Made by a program: the position numbers and the translations under genes. The notes under the pieces were generated by a model. The model worked only from the letters and a program-made list of their open reading frames with translations. It was not told the origin of the DNA and ran no database searches. Positions 47,869 through 59,700 of a stretch of DNA of 64,000 bases are shown piece by piece. The stretch is from contig NC_053416.1 in NCBI RefSeq assembly GCF_016859285.1, positions 10,042,501 through 10,106,500 of the forward strand, read 5' to 3'. The DNA comes from Xiphias gladius (taxonomy: Eukaryota > Chordata > Actinopteri > Istiophoriformes > Xiphiidae). Within the stretch, counting starts at the first letter, position 1, and every line of letters starts with the position of its first letter.

Positions 47869-47871
47869 ACA
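47829..47871. repeat. (CA)n microsatellite
   Basis: About 17 CA units followed by CTCACACACACC, complementary to the GT array 110 bp upstream. Confidence 0.95.
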
Positions 47872-48191
47872 CCCTCAGCTCTCATCCCAGCAGTTTGTGA
47901 GAATACCTCGCGGTCAGCCAGCATGAACTTGATGTGGGAAAAATAACTGACTTTATCCATCTCTTCCTCCACGTTTCTGTGCATTTGTGTAGCCGTGATT
48001 TTGCCATCATGTTGTGTATCATTTACCATCTGAAAATCCGGACCCCGTAATCACAGCTCTGCGATCGGAGTTTGCGTTTGGCGAGCGACGTGGTGATTTT
48101 GGTTCTATGTTTAGGAAGTTTATGTGCGATGTAAGGATGCTGAAGACAAAGCTGTCCAATTTAACTTGAACAGTACCGAGTTGGGCTTGGA

Positions 48192-48490
48192 CAGTGGCTG
48201 AAGAAGTATTCAGATCCTTTACTTAAGTAAAACTACCAATACCACAATGTAAAAATACTCCATTAAAAGTACAGGTCCTGAAGAACAGACGTAATTTAGG
48301 AAAAATTTACTTCATTTATCAATTGTAACACTGCTAATTATTCTGAATTTCAGGCCCCTGTGAGTGTTATACTATTATATATTATATCATTGGATCATAA
48401 ATACCAATATATTGATGTGTAAGCGGCATTTTATTAGTTTATCATATTTTGAATGAAAAATTTAATCTGTAACTATAAAAGAAAATAAAT
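48192..48490 (+). mobile_element. hAT-like non-autonomous element, truncated copy
   Basis: Starts CAGTGGCTGAAGAAGTATTC, continues TTTACTTAAGTAAAAC, ATGTAAAAATACTCCATT and GCCCCTGTGAGTGTTATACT, colinear with the copies at 2107 and 6619. The right terminus is absent. Confidence 0.65.
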
Positions 48491-48877
48491 TACTCATAGC
48501 TTGACCTAAGAACTTGAGTTTTAGTGACTAATAATCAAGTTGGCTTATAGCACAGTGAGAAAATTAGTTTCTGGGACAGGGATTTGTAAATTTAATCTGG
48601 TTTAAAAACCTGAAAAAAGATTTTATATGACAGCAAATTAAAGTTCATTGTTCAAATATGTGTTGTTGGTCATTTTTCTGCCTCTCAAAGCAGCCGTCAG
48701 ACTTTATTGCCCAAGTTATCGGTTGTATGAGCTGTTTTATTGGGAGTAGATAAGATGTGAGGGTGAGGAGGAACATATAACACACTGTACACGAAGGCTG
48801 TACACGTCTGCAAACACACAGGTGGACACACGCAAACAGGGATATGTGCAACTGGTTGCTATGCTCTTACACAGAGC

Positions 48878-49298
48878 AAATATTTCAGTGTCAGAGCAAG
48901 TGACGAGAGGCCTCTAATCTGCTGCAGCAGGAAATATCAGAGTGTTCATTTCTGTGAAATCATTTTCTCTCTCTTCAGTCGCACTAAGTGTACCACCAAC
49001 GCCCCCGTGTGGTGGTCGCCTCCTCACGTTGACATACTTGAATACATGTGAAAGTCATTTCGGGTCAGCCGTTGCCACCGAGAGCAGCTGATTTAGCAGT
49101 AGAAACAACACGGCACCCAAACCGGAGCTGACATGGATGCCTGGGTGCTTGCACTGAACATAAATATTACAGTGTCAGAGGAAGTGAAGGAGAGCAGCCG
49201 ATCAGCAACGATCACCGCACTCGGAGGGACTTCTCTGAAACTCTTTCTTTCTCATCAGTCACACTAAATGTACCACCAGCGGCCCTGGGTGTGGAGGT
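48878..49298 (+). repeat. Diverged direct duplication upstream of fhl1 coding exons
   Basis: Segment 48878-49016 (CAAATATTTCAGTGTCAGAG ... CTTCAGTCGCACTAAGTGTA ... CGTGTGGTGG) is repeated as 49161-49298 (TAAATATTACAGTGTCAGAG ... CATCAGTCACACTAAATGTA ... GGTGTGGAGG). The copies are about 280 bp apart in the same orientation and clearly diverged. Confidence 0.6.
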
Positions 49299-49627
49299 TG
49301 TCGGTGGCCTTCTACGATGTGACAAAGACGCCAAATTCAGCCATCTATGATGTTGAAATGCCAAACATTTGCTGGTCAGAGCTCGACAAATATGAAGTAT
49401 AAAGTGAATACTTTTGGGTTTCGGTTGCCACCTTAGGGAAATTATGATGAGCATTTTTTGACATTTTGTGGACCACAGAATTATTAAAGTCATTATTAGT
49501 TGCAGTCGTCAAATCAGCATCGATTTTAACGTGATCTCTACATGTTGACCTCAGGACGAGCAGGATTTTACCTTGCCTCTCCTCTCCCTCTGTCCGTCTA
49601 CAGGCGAGAGCCTCCCTCGGTGTGACG

Positions 49628-52159
49628 ATGGCAGAGAGCTCGCACTGCTTCTACTGTCGGGAAGACCTCGGGGGGAAGAGGTTCGTTCGCAGTGAGGGCA
49701 GGCCGGTGTGTGTCCGCTGCCACACCAAGTTCTGCGCCAACTCCTGCGCCGAGTGCCATCGACCGATCTCTGTGGAAACGAAGGTGAGATGAGATGCATT
49801 TCTCATTGGGTCCATTCAGTTTCACAGTGTTACGCCCCCCCCCCCTTTTTTCCTTTCCACGTACCTTTGAAGAAAGCCTCCCTCTCTTCCTCCATCAGGA
49901 GCTCAGCCATAAGGGCCGATACTGGCATGAGGAGTGTTTCCGTTGTGCCAAATGTTACAAGCCTCTGGCCAACGAGCCCTTCAGCACCAAGGACGACCGC
50001 ATCATGTGTGGAAAGTGCTGCTCCAGAGAGGATGCTCCGCGCTGCCACTGCTGCTATAAACCCATACTGGCTGGTAAGACCGATGACCTGGAAACCCCGA
50101 TTTTGTAACCTTAACAAAGAAGCACTGTGCTGGAGGGAGACCAGCCCACTGGTCGATGCAATTAGGTGCTTAAAACCAAAGACCCGTGAGTAATCATTTC
50201 CCAGTTGGAAACTACAAATTAAAATCCAAAGAAAAAAAAAAAATCTGACAAAGTCATCAAAACATTGAAGTATATACATGACAGCTGTATCTACGTTTAT
50301 GGCACCAGGCCACTGTTGAAAATATTTATCATATGGAGTTTGAACTGTAGTGGCCATCTGCAGATTGCACTCTGTAGCATCAACCCTTTTTCTTGTCCCC
50401 TGCAGGCACAGAGAGTGTGGAGTACAAAGGCAACTCTTGGCACGATGAATGTTTCACCTGTTGCACCTGTAAGCGACCGATAGCGTCGCAGAGTTTCCTC
50501 TCTAAAGGAAACGACATTTACTGCAGCCCCTGCTATGACAAGAAGTTTGCCAAACACTGCGTCGGCTGCAAAAAGGTAATTTTTTTTCTAACCGGCGACC
50601 GGCCAAACCTCCTCCATCATTCGTCCTTAAAGCAAAAGGATAAAGACAAACAGCCTTAAAGGGATATGACTTTTTTTTTTTTAAATATTATTATTTTGGT
50701 TTTTCCCTGGTATATTGCTTTTTAAATGTTAAAGACTGTGATTGTTAGAGATTAGAATAGTATGTTAGGGGGAGGTTAAAATTCAAGATGGTGGTTGCTG
50801 CGTTATGAACTAACATTTCTTTTCTAACAGTTCTCTAAGGATTACTATATCTCTGTGTTGCCTTGAAAACTGCATTGATTAAAAAAAAAAAAAAAAGAGT
50901 ATTAGAGTAATATTGCTTTTGTTACTTAGCTTTTCTCTTCCATCTGTCTCCAGCCTATCACCTCCGGAGGAGTGAACTACCAGGACCAGCCGTGGCACAG
51001 CCACTGCTTCGTGTGCAGCTCCTGCTCAAAGCCTCTGGCAGGGTCCAGTTTCACCAACCACCAGGACCAGGTCTTCTGTGTCGACTGCTACAAGAGCTCT
51101 GTGGCTAAGAAATGCAGCGGCTGCCAAAACCCCATCACAGGTGAACATAAATTAAAAGTTAAGATTAGGACATTAAAAAATAGCAATGAGTTAACATTGA
51201 CAGGGCAGCACACAATGACTAATTTATGAACACACTGAATTTTTCTCTTAAACACTGTATTCAAAAATATTTTATGCCGGTCAGTTATTAATCTAGTCCA
51301 ATATGTCCAATACTCCAACATGTGCAATGTTCATTTATTGAGGCAAGCTTTTGGTTAACTGATCTTCTTCAAGAACTCATCTATGCACTGTCTCTAAATT
51401 GCTGCCCCAGTTTGAGACTACAATCCCCAGAGATCTCTGGTGTGGTCACACGTTCCAGCGGCTTAAGTGTTTTGCACCAGGACTGCTACTGGCTGTAGCC
51501 TCATTTTTTAACAGGCATATATGAAAGTGGCATCACTTACCAGCCTCTCATCTATCTCTCAAAAAGAGAAAATAAGTGTATTTCCCAAAGTGATGAACTT
51601 TTGCTTTGACAAGTGATGGTTGTGTCCAAATTCAGGGGCTGGAACCTCTGAATGAAGATCGTCGAGGCCACGTTTAACCTGTGGCCCCTCCCGAAATGAG
51701 GGGGTCCAGCGTCACAGAGACAAGACCTAATCTGGACGGTCTCTGTCAGCTCGCAAAGTCAAAAATGGACATGTTTATCACTAAGAAATTTCAACAATGA
51801 GTTTAGAGTACAGTTGTGCCTTTTAAAAATCAACTCATGAGGGAAAATACCGTACCAGGTTAATGGTGTACATATCCACATGTCCACAAAGTTTCTGAGA
51901 TAGCAGTAGCCGAAGTAGAGAAAGATGGAGGAAATAAAAGCTCAGCGGACGGTGCTTACCGGTAAACCAACTGATAAACTCGGTCTCTAACTCTACTCTC
52001 CTCACAGGTTTTGGTAAAGGGGTGAACGTTGTGAACTACGAGGGCAGCTCCTGGCACGAATACTGCTTCAACTGTAAGAGATGCTCCCTCAGTCTGTCCA
52101 ACAAGCCTTTTGTAACCAAGGGGAGAGACATCCTCTGCACCGACTGCGGCAACAAGTAG
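49628..52159 (+). CDS. fhl1: Four and a half LIM domains protein 1
   Basis: Five coding exons: 49628-49783, 49899-50073, 50406-50575, 50954-51140 and 52008-52159 (stop TAG). All introns are GT-AG, with phases 0, 1, 0, 1. The CDS is 840 nt, 279 aa, one residue shorter than human FHL1. The product has an N-terminal half LIM finger ([18 protein letters not shown]) and four full LIM domains, each with paired CxxC fingers, for example CFRCAKC, CFTCCTC, CFVCSSC and CFNCKRC. It also has the FHL1-type motifs [29 protein letters not shown] and NPITGFGKG. FHL1 is a muscle and heart scaffold binding titin, myosin-binding protein and signalling kinases. The coding part follows a 5' UTR start of 24 nt in this exon (49604-49627). 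Location beside slc9a6 matches human Xq26 and favours FHL1 over FHL2/3/5. Confidence 0.94.
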
Positions 52160-52702
52160 TGATGCAGGGCCCGGTCACTGTCTAGCGGCAGTCTAAGCAG
52201 TCATTAAGTTTTCTTTTGTCTCTTGGTTTGTTTTATTTTTGTTTTGCGGCAGTCGATGGTCGTGAGCACAGCGTATGCTCAAGTGTTAGCACAGTGTAAG
52301 AGTTTAGTTTGTAGTTTCAGAAATCGATGCTTGTCTGTTGCTGTTAGATGAGACGTACATTTGACATAAATGTATAAATTGGCATTGTTTTAATTGTGTT
52401 TTTTTCATCTTTTTAGCACAAAAATACTGCTTATGTCAGCACCTTTAATGTCTTGTTCTTCCTACGTTTGAAAGGTGATATTTTGCTATGACCAAAAAGT
52501 GTTTTGTTTTTTTTAAATAATCAAAATTATATCTATAACTGTAACTGCTAATTGCCAGGGGATTATTATGCTTATTGTATTTTTCAAGTAAATAAGCTTA
52601 TATGCACTTTTCTAAACCATTTTCCCCTCAAAGGAAAGATGGAAAATAGATATCAAATTGGAATACATGCAAACTGCATGCCTCAGTGTGTTGCTAAAAT
52701 GA

Positions 52703-52708
52703 AATAAA
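52703..52708 (+). other. fhl1: fhl1 poly(A) signal
   Basis: A perfect AATAAA in ATGAAATAAACTTTCC, about 545 nt after the stop codon, is the first strong signal downstream. The UTR end near 52725 is inferred. Confidence 0.7.
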
Positions 52709-53757
52709 CTTTCCACAAAACTGAGCATTACATTGTTTTCATTGACTGAACATAGATTTTAAGGGTCCATGTTATACAGCAAACTGTGAAACATTTGCAC
52801 ACCATTTGCCGTTACTACCGTGTCACATGTAGGTAAAGACCTTTTGCATGAATTTTGCTCCTTGGGAACTGGGGACTGAACTGTTTAAAATATATTTTCC
52901 CATATAAAAGGAAGCGAAACATCAAAGCTTTTTCTGGAGCCTGTCGACAGAAAACAATTGTGGTTTTACTATAAATTTTGCAAAGATTGATGAAATTTCT
53001 TTATGTTGCTCACTTAACACAGATAGTTACATTACACACAAAGACAGGTACCATCCTACCAAAGGTCAGTACGCAGGTGTGTTTAAAGAAAACAGCGGAT
53101 GTTTGTCAAAAGTAATTACCTCTCAGCTTATGCCTTTGTGTGGGAGTCCATTAAATTTTTTTAGACTTTAATTTGTTTGACTGGTTAGATGATATTCAAT
53201 ATGTACATACCTATTCCATCCCTCCCTCTCCATGTGTCTCACCCGCACGTAGCTGAATACACACATAATTACTCGAGTGGACCAGTCACAGCAGTTGAGA
53301 AACTAGTCTCCACTCCAGACACAGTCCTACCGTCTTTGTTTGCCGGGACCGGTTTGTGGTTCATCTTATTCTCTGTCTCAGAGCTTGTTGGATGAAACCG
53401 GGGCTGTACTTTAAATCCTTTGCAGCGTTACATATCGCTACTGACCAGGATTTACCTTTACAGTTCTACTTTGCTTTAAGGATTATTTTATTCATGCAGG
53501 TAAGTACTTATTCAGATATTTCAGGGCTTGGACAGTGTTTATGATAAAAACTTGATACTTGCACTTTAAAACAAATGTTGGCAAATGTTTAGGTGGTTAA
53601 AACTCAAAATTGAATGGAGGGAGATTGTTATGTTTCCACAGCCCCTTTTTGGCATATTGTAAAACTTGAATGTATTCAGTTAATGCTCAGAGATTTTTCT
53701 TACTGAAAAATAATGAAAAGATAATAAACTTTTTTTCTTTTTTTTTTGAATTTCAGG
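52709..53757 (+). other. adgrg4: fhl1-adgrg4 spacer with adgrg4 5' UTR exon
   Basis: The gap between the two genes is about 1 kb. A donor-like TTCATGCAG|GTAAGTAC at 53500 probably ends a non-coding first exon of adgrg4 (start unknown, perhaps from about 53350). The next acceptor, TTTTGAATTTCAG, ends at 53756, two bases before the start codon. No TATA box is evident. Human MAP7D3, which lies between FHL1 and ADGRG4, has no trace here. Confidence 0.55.
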
Positions 53758-56700
53758 ATGATTTTTGTTCAAAAACTCCAGAATGTATTTCTCTCTCTGT
53801 TTCTGCTGAGCAGCCCTGACTCTACCGTGGGGCGAGGTAGGTCTAAAGGTTTAAATGGCTATAGCTTGCTAGTTTAACAGAAGACTGAGTCACTGTACTT
53901 TAATGTGATCGGAGGAGGGCGTCACAATGAATTTTACAATAATTCCTAGTTGTGTATACACATGAAGAAGACAAGACAACTGAGAATAATTGACACTCAC
54001 TCTCGGAGATAAAAGCCTATTTCTCGTAAAGTAAGTATTCATTATCTTTATGGTTTTTAGATCCTGCATGGCTGAACCCAAAGTTCTGTGAGAAAGTTAC
54101 TGTGTTGATTGTAAATAATATCTAAAACAATCGCAGTTCACAGTAGTTAAACACTGTATGGCTGCGCAGTTACATATGTGGTCTGTCTAAGCTACAGATG
54201 AAAGGTCAAAAGGTTGAAGCCAATATAAGAGGTTAGCAGAGCTGTAATATGTGTACAGGTGTTGTGTCGCATTACATTCAGTCTCTTCCACAGATGGGAA
54301 TTTTAATTTTTCCTACAGGATGATTTACTGTAACTAACTCAATATATATTTTACCCATGAAATTAAGAAAAATAAAACAATTCAATTTTTTAATTAGTTC
54401 TGGTAGATTTAGTGCTGTAAAAATATGTCAATTTATCCATCAACAGGAAATTAATCAATTTTGAAGATTAATCAACCCTCAGTTATCAAGCACATGTCAA
54501 ACATTTGTTGTTTCATGTTTTTCACTTTGAAAAACTTAAACCGTTTTGATTTAGTTTATGTGGTCAGACAAAATGAACAAGTGGAAGAGTTCATGTTGGG
54601 CTCTGAAAAAAAAGTTACAAACGAGTCGACCATCACTATGAAAGAATATTAGTCGCACTTTTATTAAAGTGGTATCAATTGAGGTTTTCCTAAATGCTGA
54701 CATTACTGACTTTAAACTGCAGGGTTTTCCATCCAGTCATGTCAGATTTGTAAATATAAAAAGTAATATGTCTTCAATCCTATAATATGACCCTGGAGTT
54801 GCATGTCACTTGGCTCAAAGTTATATATCATGTGACGTGAAAGTTACGATTAATAATATCTTTAGTCTAAAAGGTTTTATAAAATAAACAAAAAGCAGCT
54901 TCAGAGAGATAACACTTTTTAGCCCACCTTCTCGCTTCTCCACTGCTCTACAGATCTAGTCCTATTTGCTGCATGTTAATGATGTACTGTATACTGTCTG
55001 TGTCTGTTGTCAGTCCGTTGGTTAAGTCTATGGGGGGAGGTGGTTAACTTCAGCTTCGGGAGCAGCCCCTGGAGATTAAGGCATCACATCTCCATCCCTG
55101 CCCTGCAGGAGTTCACTGTTTGCCTCAATCTGAAATTTGAGGTACAGTTGGCGACGGATCTAAGTTACATTTACTCTTTCAGTAACTTTTAAGGGCAAAT
55201 TCAATGGGACTGCACGGTTCAAGTCTTTATGAATCATATTTTGTATAATGTTTCATCAACCATTTCTAGGTCCAGCCCACCTCACCATGGACCGCCTTCA
55301 TGTACCGTCACCCTGAGGTTCAGTATGCTGAGCTGGGCTTGGGGGGGAAGTGGGGTCACTTAGTGGTCTGGCTGTTAGGGACAGAGTGGACAGCCCCTCA
55401 GATCAACCTTCGCCTGTCACAGTGGTACTCGCTGTGCTTGACCTGGTCACATACTAAAGACAGACCTACCCTATACGTCAACGGCAACCTGGTGGACATG
55501 ACGGCAGGTGGGATTTATCTTGTGGTTTAACATTTCATGGTCTGTTCTGCACAGTTATTTTTGCTTCTCACAATTTTGTGTTTTACATTCTGATGTTGCC
55601 CTGTTACCATCTTTGTGTTATATATCAGATGTCTCAAAGCCTAAGTTACCTCGGGGCCACATTTTATTGTCCCTAAGGATATGGAGGCTGAGTCCTGCTG
55701 CTCAGTGTATATGTATATGTACAGTTGTACAGGCATAGATCATGGTGAGGGTATAAAACCACTTCTAAAGCACAGTGGCCTCATAACTTTGAAATGTAGG
55801 ACGTTTGGAACCAGGATTCTTAAGAGAGTTGGCTGCCCAGCCAAACTGAGAAACCACAATCAAGTAGGGCCTTGGTCAGTGGGTTGACCAACAATACAAC
55901 GGTCACTCTAACAGAGCTTCAGAGGTCCTATGCAGAGATGGGAGGGCTTACTGTAAGGAGGACCATCCCAGCAGCACTCCAACAATCAGGCCATTATGGT
56001 AGACTGGCTAGACGGAGTTGCTCTCATAGCATTGTGTTTAGCTGCAGCGGCAGTGGATCGTTTAGCAGCTAAAGAGCCAGATATATTTCCCTCAGGAGTT
56101 GGTACAGACCAAAAACAGAGCTAAAAGAGAGTCAATATTGGACTCACATTCATCAGGTGGCCAGAAACATGATTTCAAATGAGTGGCTGCCGGATGTGTA
56201 AATACTTAATAGTAAATACTTCACTTATTGCCGTTTCAATAAGGTGAGCATTGGGGAGGACCCTCTCTGAAAGCAGGTTAGATTCACAGTTTAGCAAAAG
56301 GATAGGGACACATGACAAGTTCAAATATAACTCTTGTAACAAGCAAACATTTTCTGAGTTAAATCGTGTCAACATTTCAGAGGCAATTACTTGGCAACGA
56401 TGACTGGAGTGTCTTTTGTTTTTACAATGTGTTCTTTTGGCTCTGGGGCGACTGACAACTAAAAGATTTTGCTGTTTCAGGTTTTGTGATCATTTTAGTT
56501 TGTCTTTGACCCCTCTGTGTGTCACACTACCCGCTTTTCTACTCTCCTAGCTCAAACGGTCGACACTTCTCCCTCCTTTTCCCCCTTGTTCCGCAAACTG
56601 TCTCCCAATGGAACGCTCACTCTGGGTGCGGCACACCTCCTGAACGGCGGGAATATCCAGATAATTCCATTTACCGGCATGTTGGGCAAATTATCTCTTT

Positions 56701-59700
56701 TTCGGATGTGGGGGCGAGAGCGGAGCAAACAGGAAGTTACATCAATGATCTGCACAGAGGGGGACCTGGTGAAGTGGGAGAAGGACAACTGGGTTACTCG
56801 GATGGGTACTCTTCTCCCTGATTACAGCCTGCAGTGTGGTGAGACAATGGAAAACATCCTTTACATTAACTAGAATGTTTTCTCTGATTATTTCTACTGT
56901 AGTCAGATGTTTTATTTAAGATACATTTACCACAGCAACTGCAAGCAATACAAATATCGACAAGTTGAATATTTCTCCCCTCTCTGCCTCCCAATGTGTT
57001 CTTCGGAAAGTCAGTGGCTGATTCACTTCTATGCAGTAAATGGTCTGTCAGTTTCATCAAGCGTTTTACAGCTGTTTCCTACCTTACTGGCCGCCACTGT
57101 GGCTGGCTGCCTTTTGTTCATGTCCTCAGCCCTCAGATTAAATATTGACCACCTGTCTTTTTGTCAGATAAGTAAAAATAGAAGCCATTATATGATCAAT
57201 AACATTAAGCTAAGAAACATTAATCATACAGCCATCAGAGGTTGCTATTTTCTCTTTGCAATGTGTAAATGAATTTTCACCTTAAAACTAAAGGTAACTC
57301 TTAGCCTTTAGTAAACCTAAAATTCTTGGTTTGATTGAAAAATCTTTTTTTATGACTCTGTATAACATTTGCTTAATATTGATTTTTTTTTTAACAAAAT
57401 AACTTTTTTAAAATAATAACTTTATAATAGAAATATATTATTAGAATATTATAAATAATTTTTTTGCTAGGCAACAGACATATCCTGTCTGAGTTACACA
57501 AGTCTTAATTATCAATTAATGTCTGTAAAGAGATTAATATCTACACCTCAATGAAAGAAAGAAAGAAAATCTACTGATTTACAGTTTAAATCAAAATATG
57601 TAAGAAGTACATTGATTTTACTTTACATTAAACATATCAAACTTATTTGAATACAGAGTTCAATATTAGGAAACGTCCTTTACAATAATATTAAAATGTT
57701 AGCAGGATGCATGGAAGAAGTGGTTCAACAACATAACAAAATTTTTCAATTTTGTTTTAAAGCAGAGCCCCAGTTTTGGTTTTTACCACAAAAACTGTTT
57801 CCATTATCATCATATTTAACATTTCCTGTTGCTTTTATATCATAATGCATTTGTTTATAACGAAAGATCATTAAAATAAAGCAGAGACAAAACCGCGAAA
57901 TGTTAAACAGAGTTATGCTAAACTGTACTTGGCAGTTATCAGTATTATTTTTATATGTTGTGTTTCTGGATTTCATTGTACTTGCACTCTTTGTTTGCAT
58001 TTACACATATATTTATAGTGTCTCATATTCTCTTTGGTTGTTTGGCAGAATGGTCCTTTTACGAAGTGAGACTGATATTTGCCATCATCTGTTATGATAG
58101 GAACAACACCGAGCCCTACACGGCCAGAGACATCGCACATCACTGGGTAAAAGAAAGGAACAAACAACTATACTAAATTAAAAACAAGATATTATCAATT
58201 GTAAAAACTGACTGGAAAATGTTCCTTCTATTACACTCTGAATATTGAAACTGTTTCTTCTTCCTGTCACTTTCGGCCGCTAAACAGTAGATTATGAAGT
58301 AAGAGCTAGATAATTTCATAACCTGTTGAAATATCATACACCATACTCTGCAAAATGGGTAAAAAGGAAGAAACCCTGCTAAGATAAAACAAGACTTAAG
58401 TCTACAGCCATGCTTGCTGCTTTGTGAGGCCATACCTCAATGCAGCTCAATGCACAGTGGTGCATTGAGCTAAATTTTAGGTTTTGTTATATGGAAAAAG
58501 TAATAAAACCTAAAAATCGAATAATAAAAAAGGTTTGGATACATGCTAAACCTAGTATATTTGGGCAAACATTAATCGTTTATATATTTATAAATTGTCT
58601 GGACAAATTAAAGGGCTGTTGGGTTGGATTGCAGTATACTGTACAATTTTTCCTCTGACTGTGTTCACCTGCAGTAAAGCTCGGCAGTTGTAACTCCGCT
58701 ATTTGCTGTTTGTTGTTCCTGCAGCTCGAAGAAGTGCTGCCGACCAGCATCTATTTACACAGAGTGTCTGTGTTCGAAATACTCAGGTAGGAGAAGCCTC
58801 CCGCTTACAACACTGGCTGACATGATTCAGAGTATATTTCGTAATTAAATACCAATGAATGTCACTTTGTGTGGCATGAATTAAACTGTAGTTTTATAGT
58901 ATATGACGGAGAGAGGGAAGCGATGGGCCATAAGCGCACTGAGTTTCTCTGATCTCTTGAGCAGACCCAGTACAGAAGACAGCTTTGAAAAAACATCACA
59001 CGAAGACAGGCCGGTAAGCAAGCACCTTATAGCCTGACTGATAATTTAACCAGGCCGATGTATATCGGCCGATATTAGCTTATTGCAGGTAAAGCCGCGT
59101 CACAAGAAAGTGCAGTGCAGATACGTCAGATACGATGCATATCTTGGCCACAATTCTTTAACGATCAAATTTAAGGGATCCCTATCAAAAATGTTTGTTA
59201 TGTGTTTATGTAAAATTAAATGTATTGGCCAATATTGGGTAATGGCCTCAATAACTCCGTATTAGGCTCTAAAGACACACACAGACACATATATAATCTC
59301 TCTCGCTAAAGTTTATGTTTTAATTTTAAAAAGAAAAAGAAAAAAAGAAAATTATTTGAAGCGTTATGCAGTGAAGTAATGTGTCTTTTACTCTTCAGGT
59401 GCGGTGGGCTACCCCTAATATTAACAGGTAAACAAGGTTCAGGTTTACTGTTTACAATTTCTAGCACAAAAGATATCCATTCATCATAAAATATAAGTCT
59501 TCATGCAAAAATATAATCATAATTATGTAAAACATGTTTTTGGGACTTTATTTACATTGACAAAACTTTTTAAGACTTAAATTTCCATGCTGGGGCAAGC
59601 TCTGCTGATCTGAGTGCTGTTTATAATTCACATAGTGTAATTCCACAGGGAGGCAGAGCAAAGTATAATAGAGCAGGGATAATATGAAAAATAAGAAAAT

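Larger units (their letters stand above)
38721..49603 (+). other. fhl1: fhl1 intron 1 (10.9 kb, repeat-rich)
   Basis: No further coding exon was found between the non-coding exon and the first coding exon. The intron holds six CA/GT microsatellites, an interrupted fold-back element, a hAT-like copy, two other dispersed repeats and a diverged direct duplication. Alternative promoters or 5' exons could lie here, as in mammalian FHL1, but none is recognisable by eye. Confidence 0.6.
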
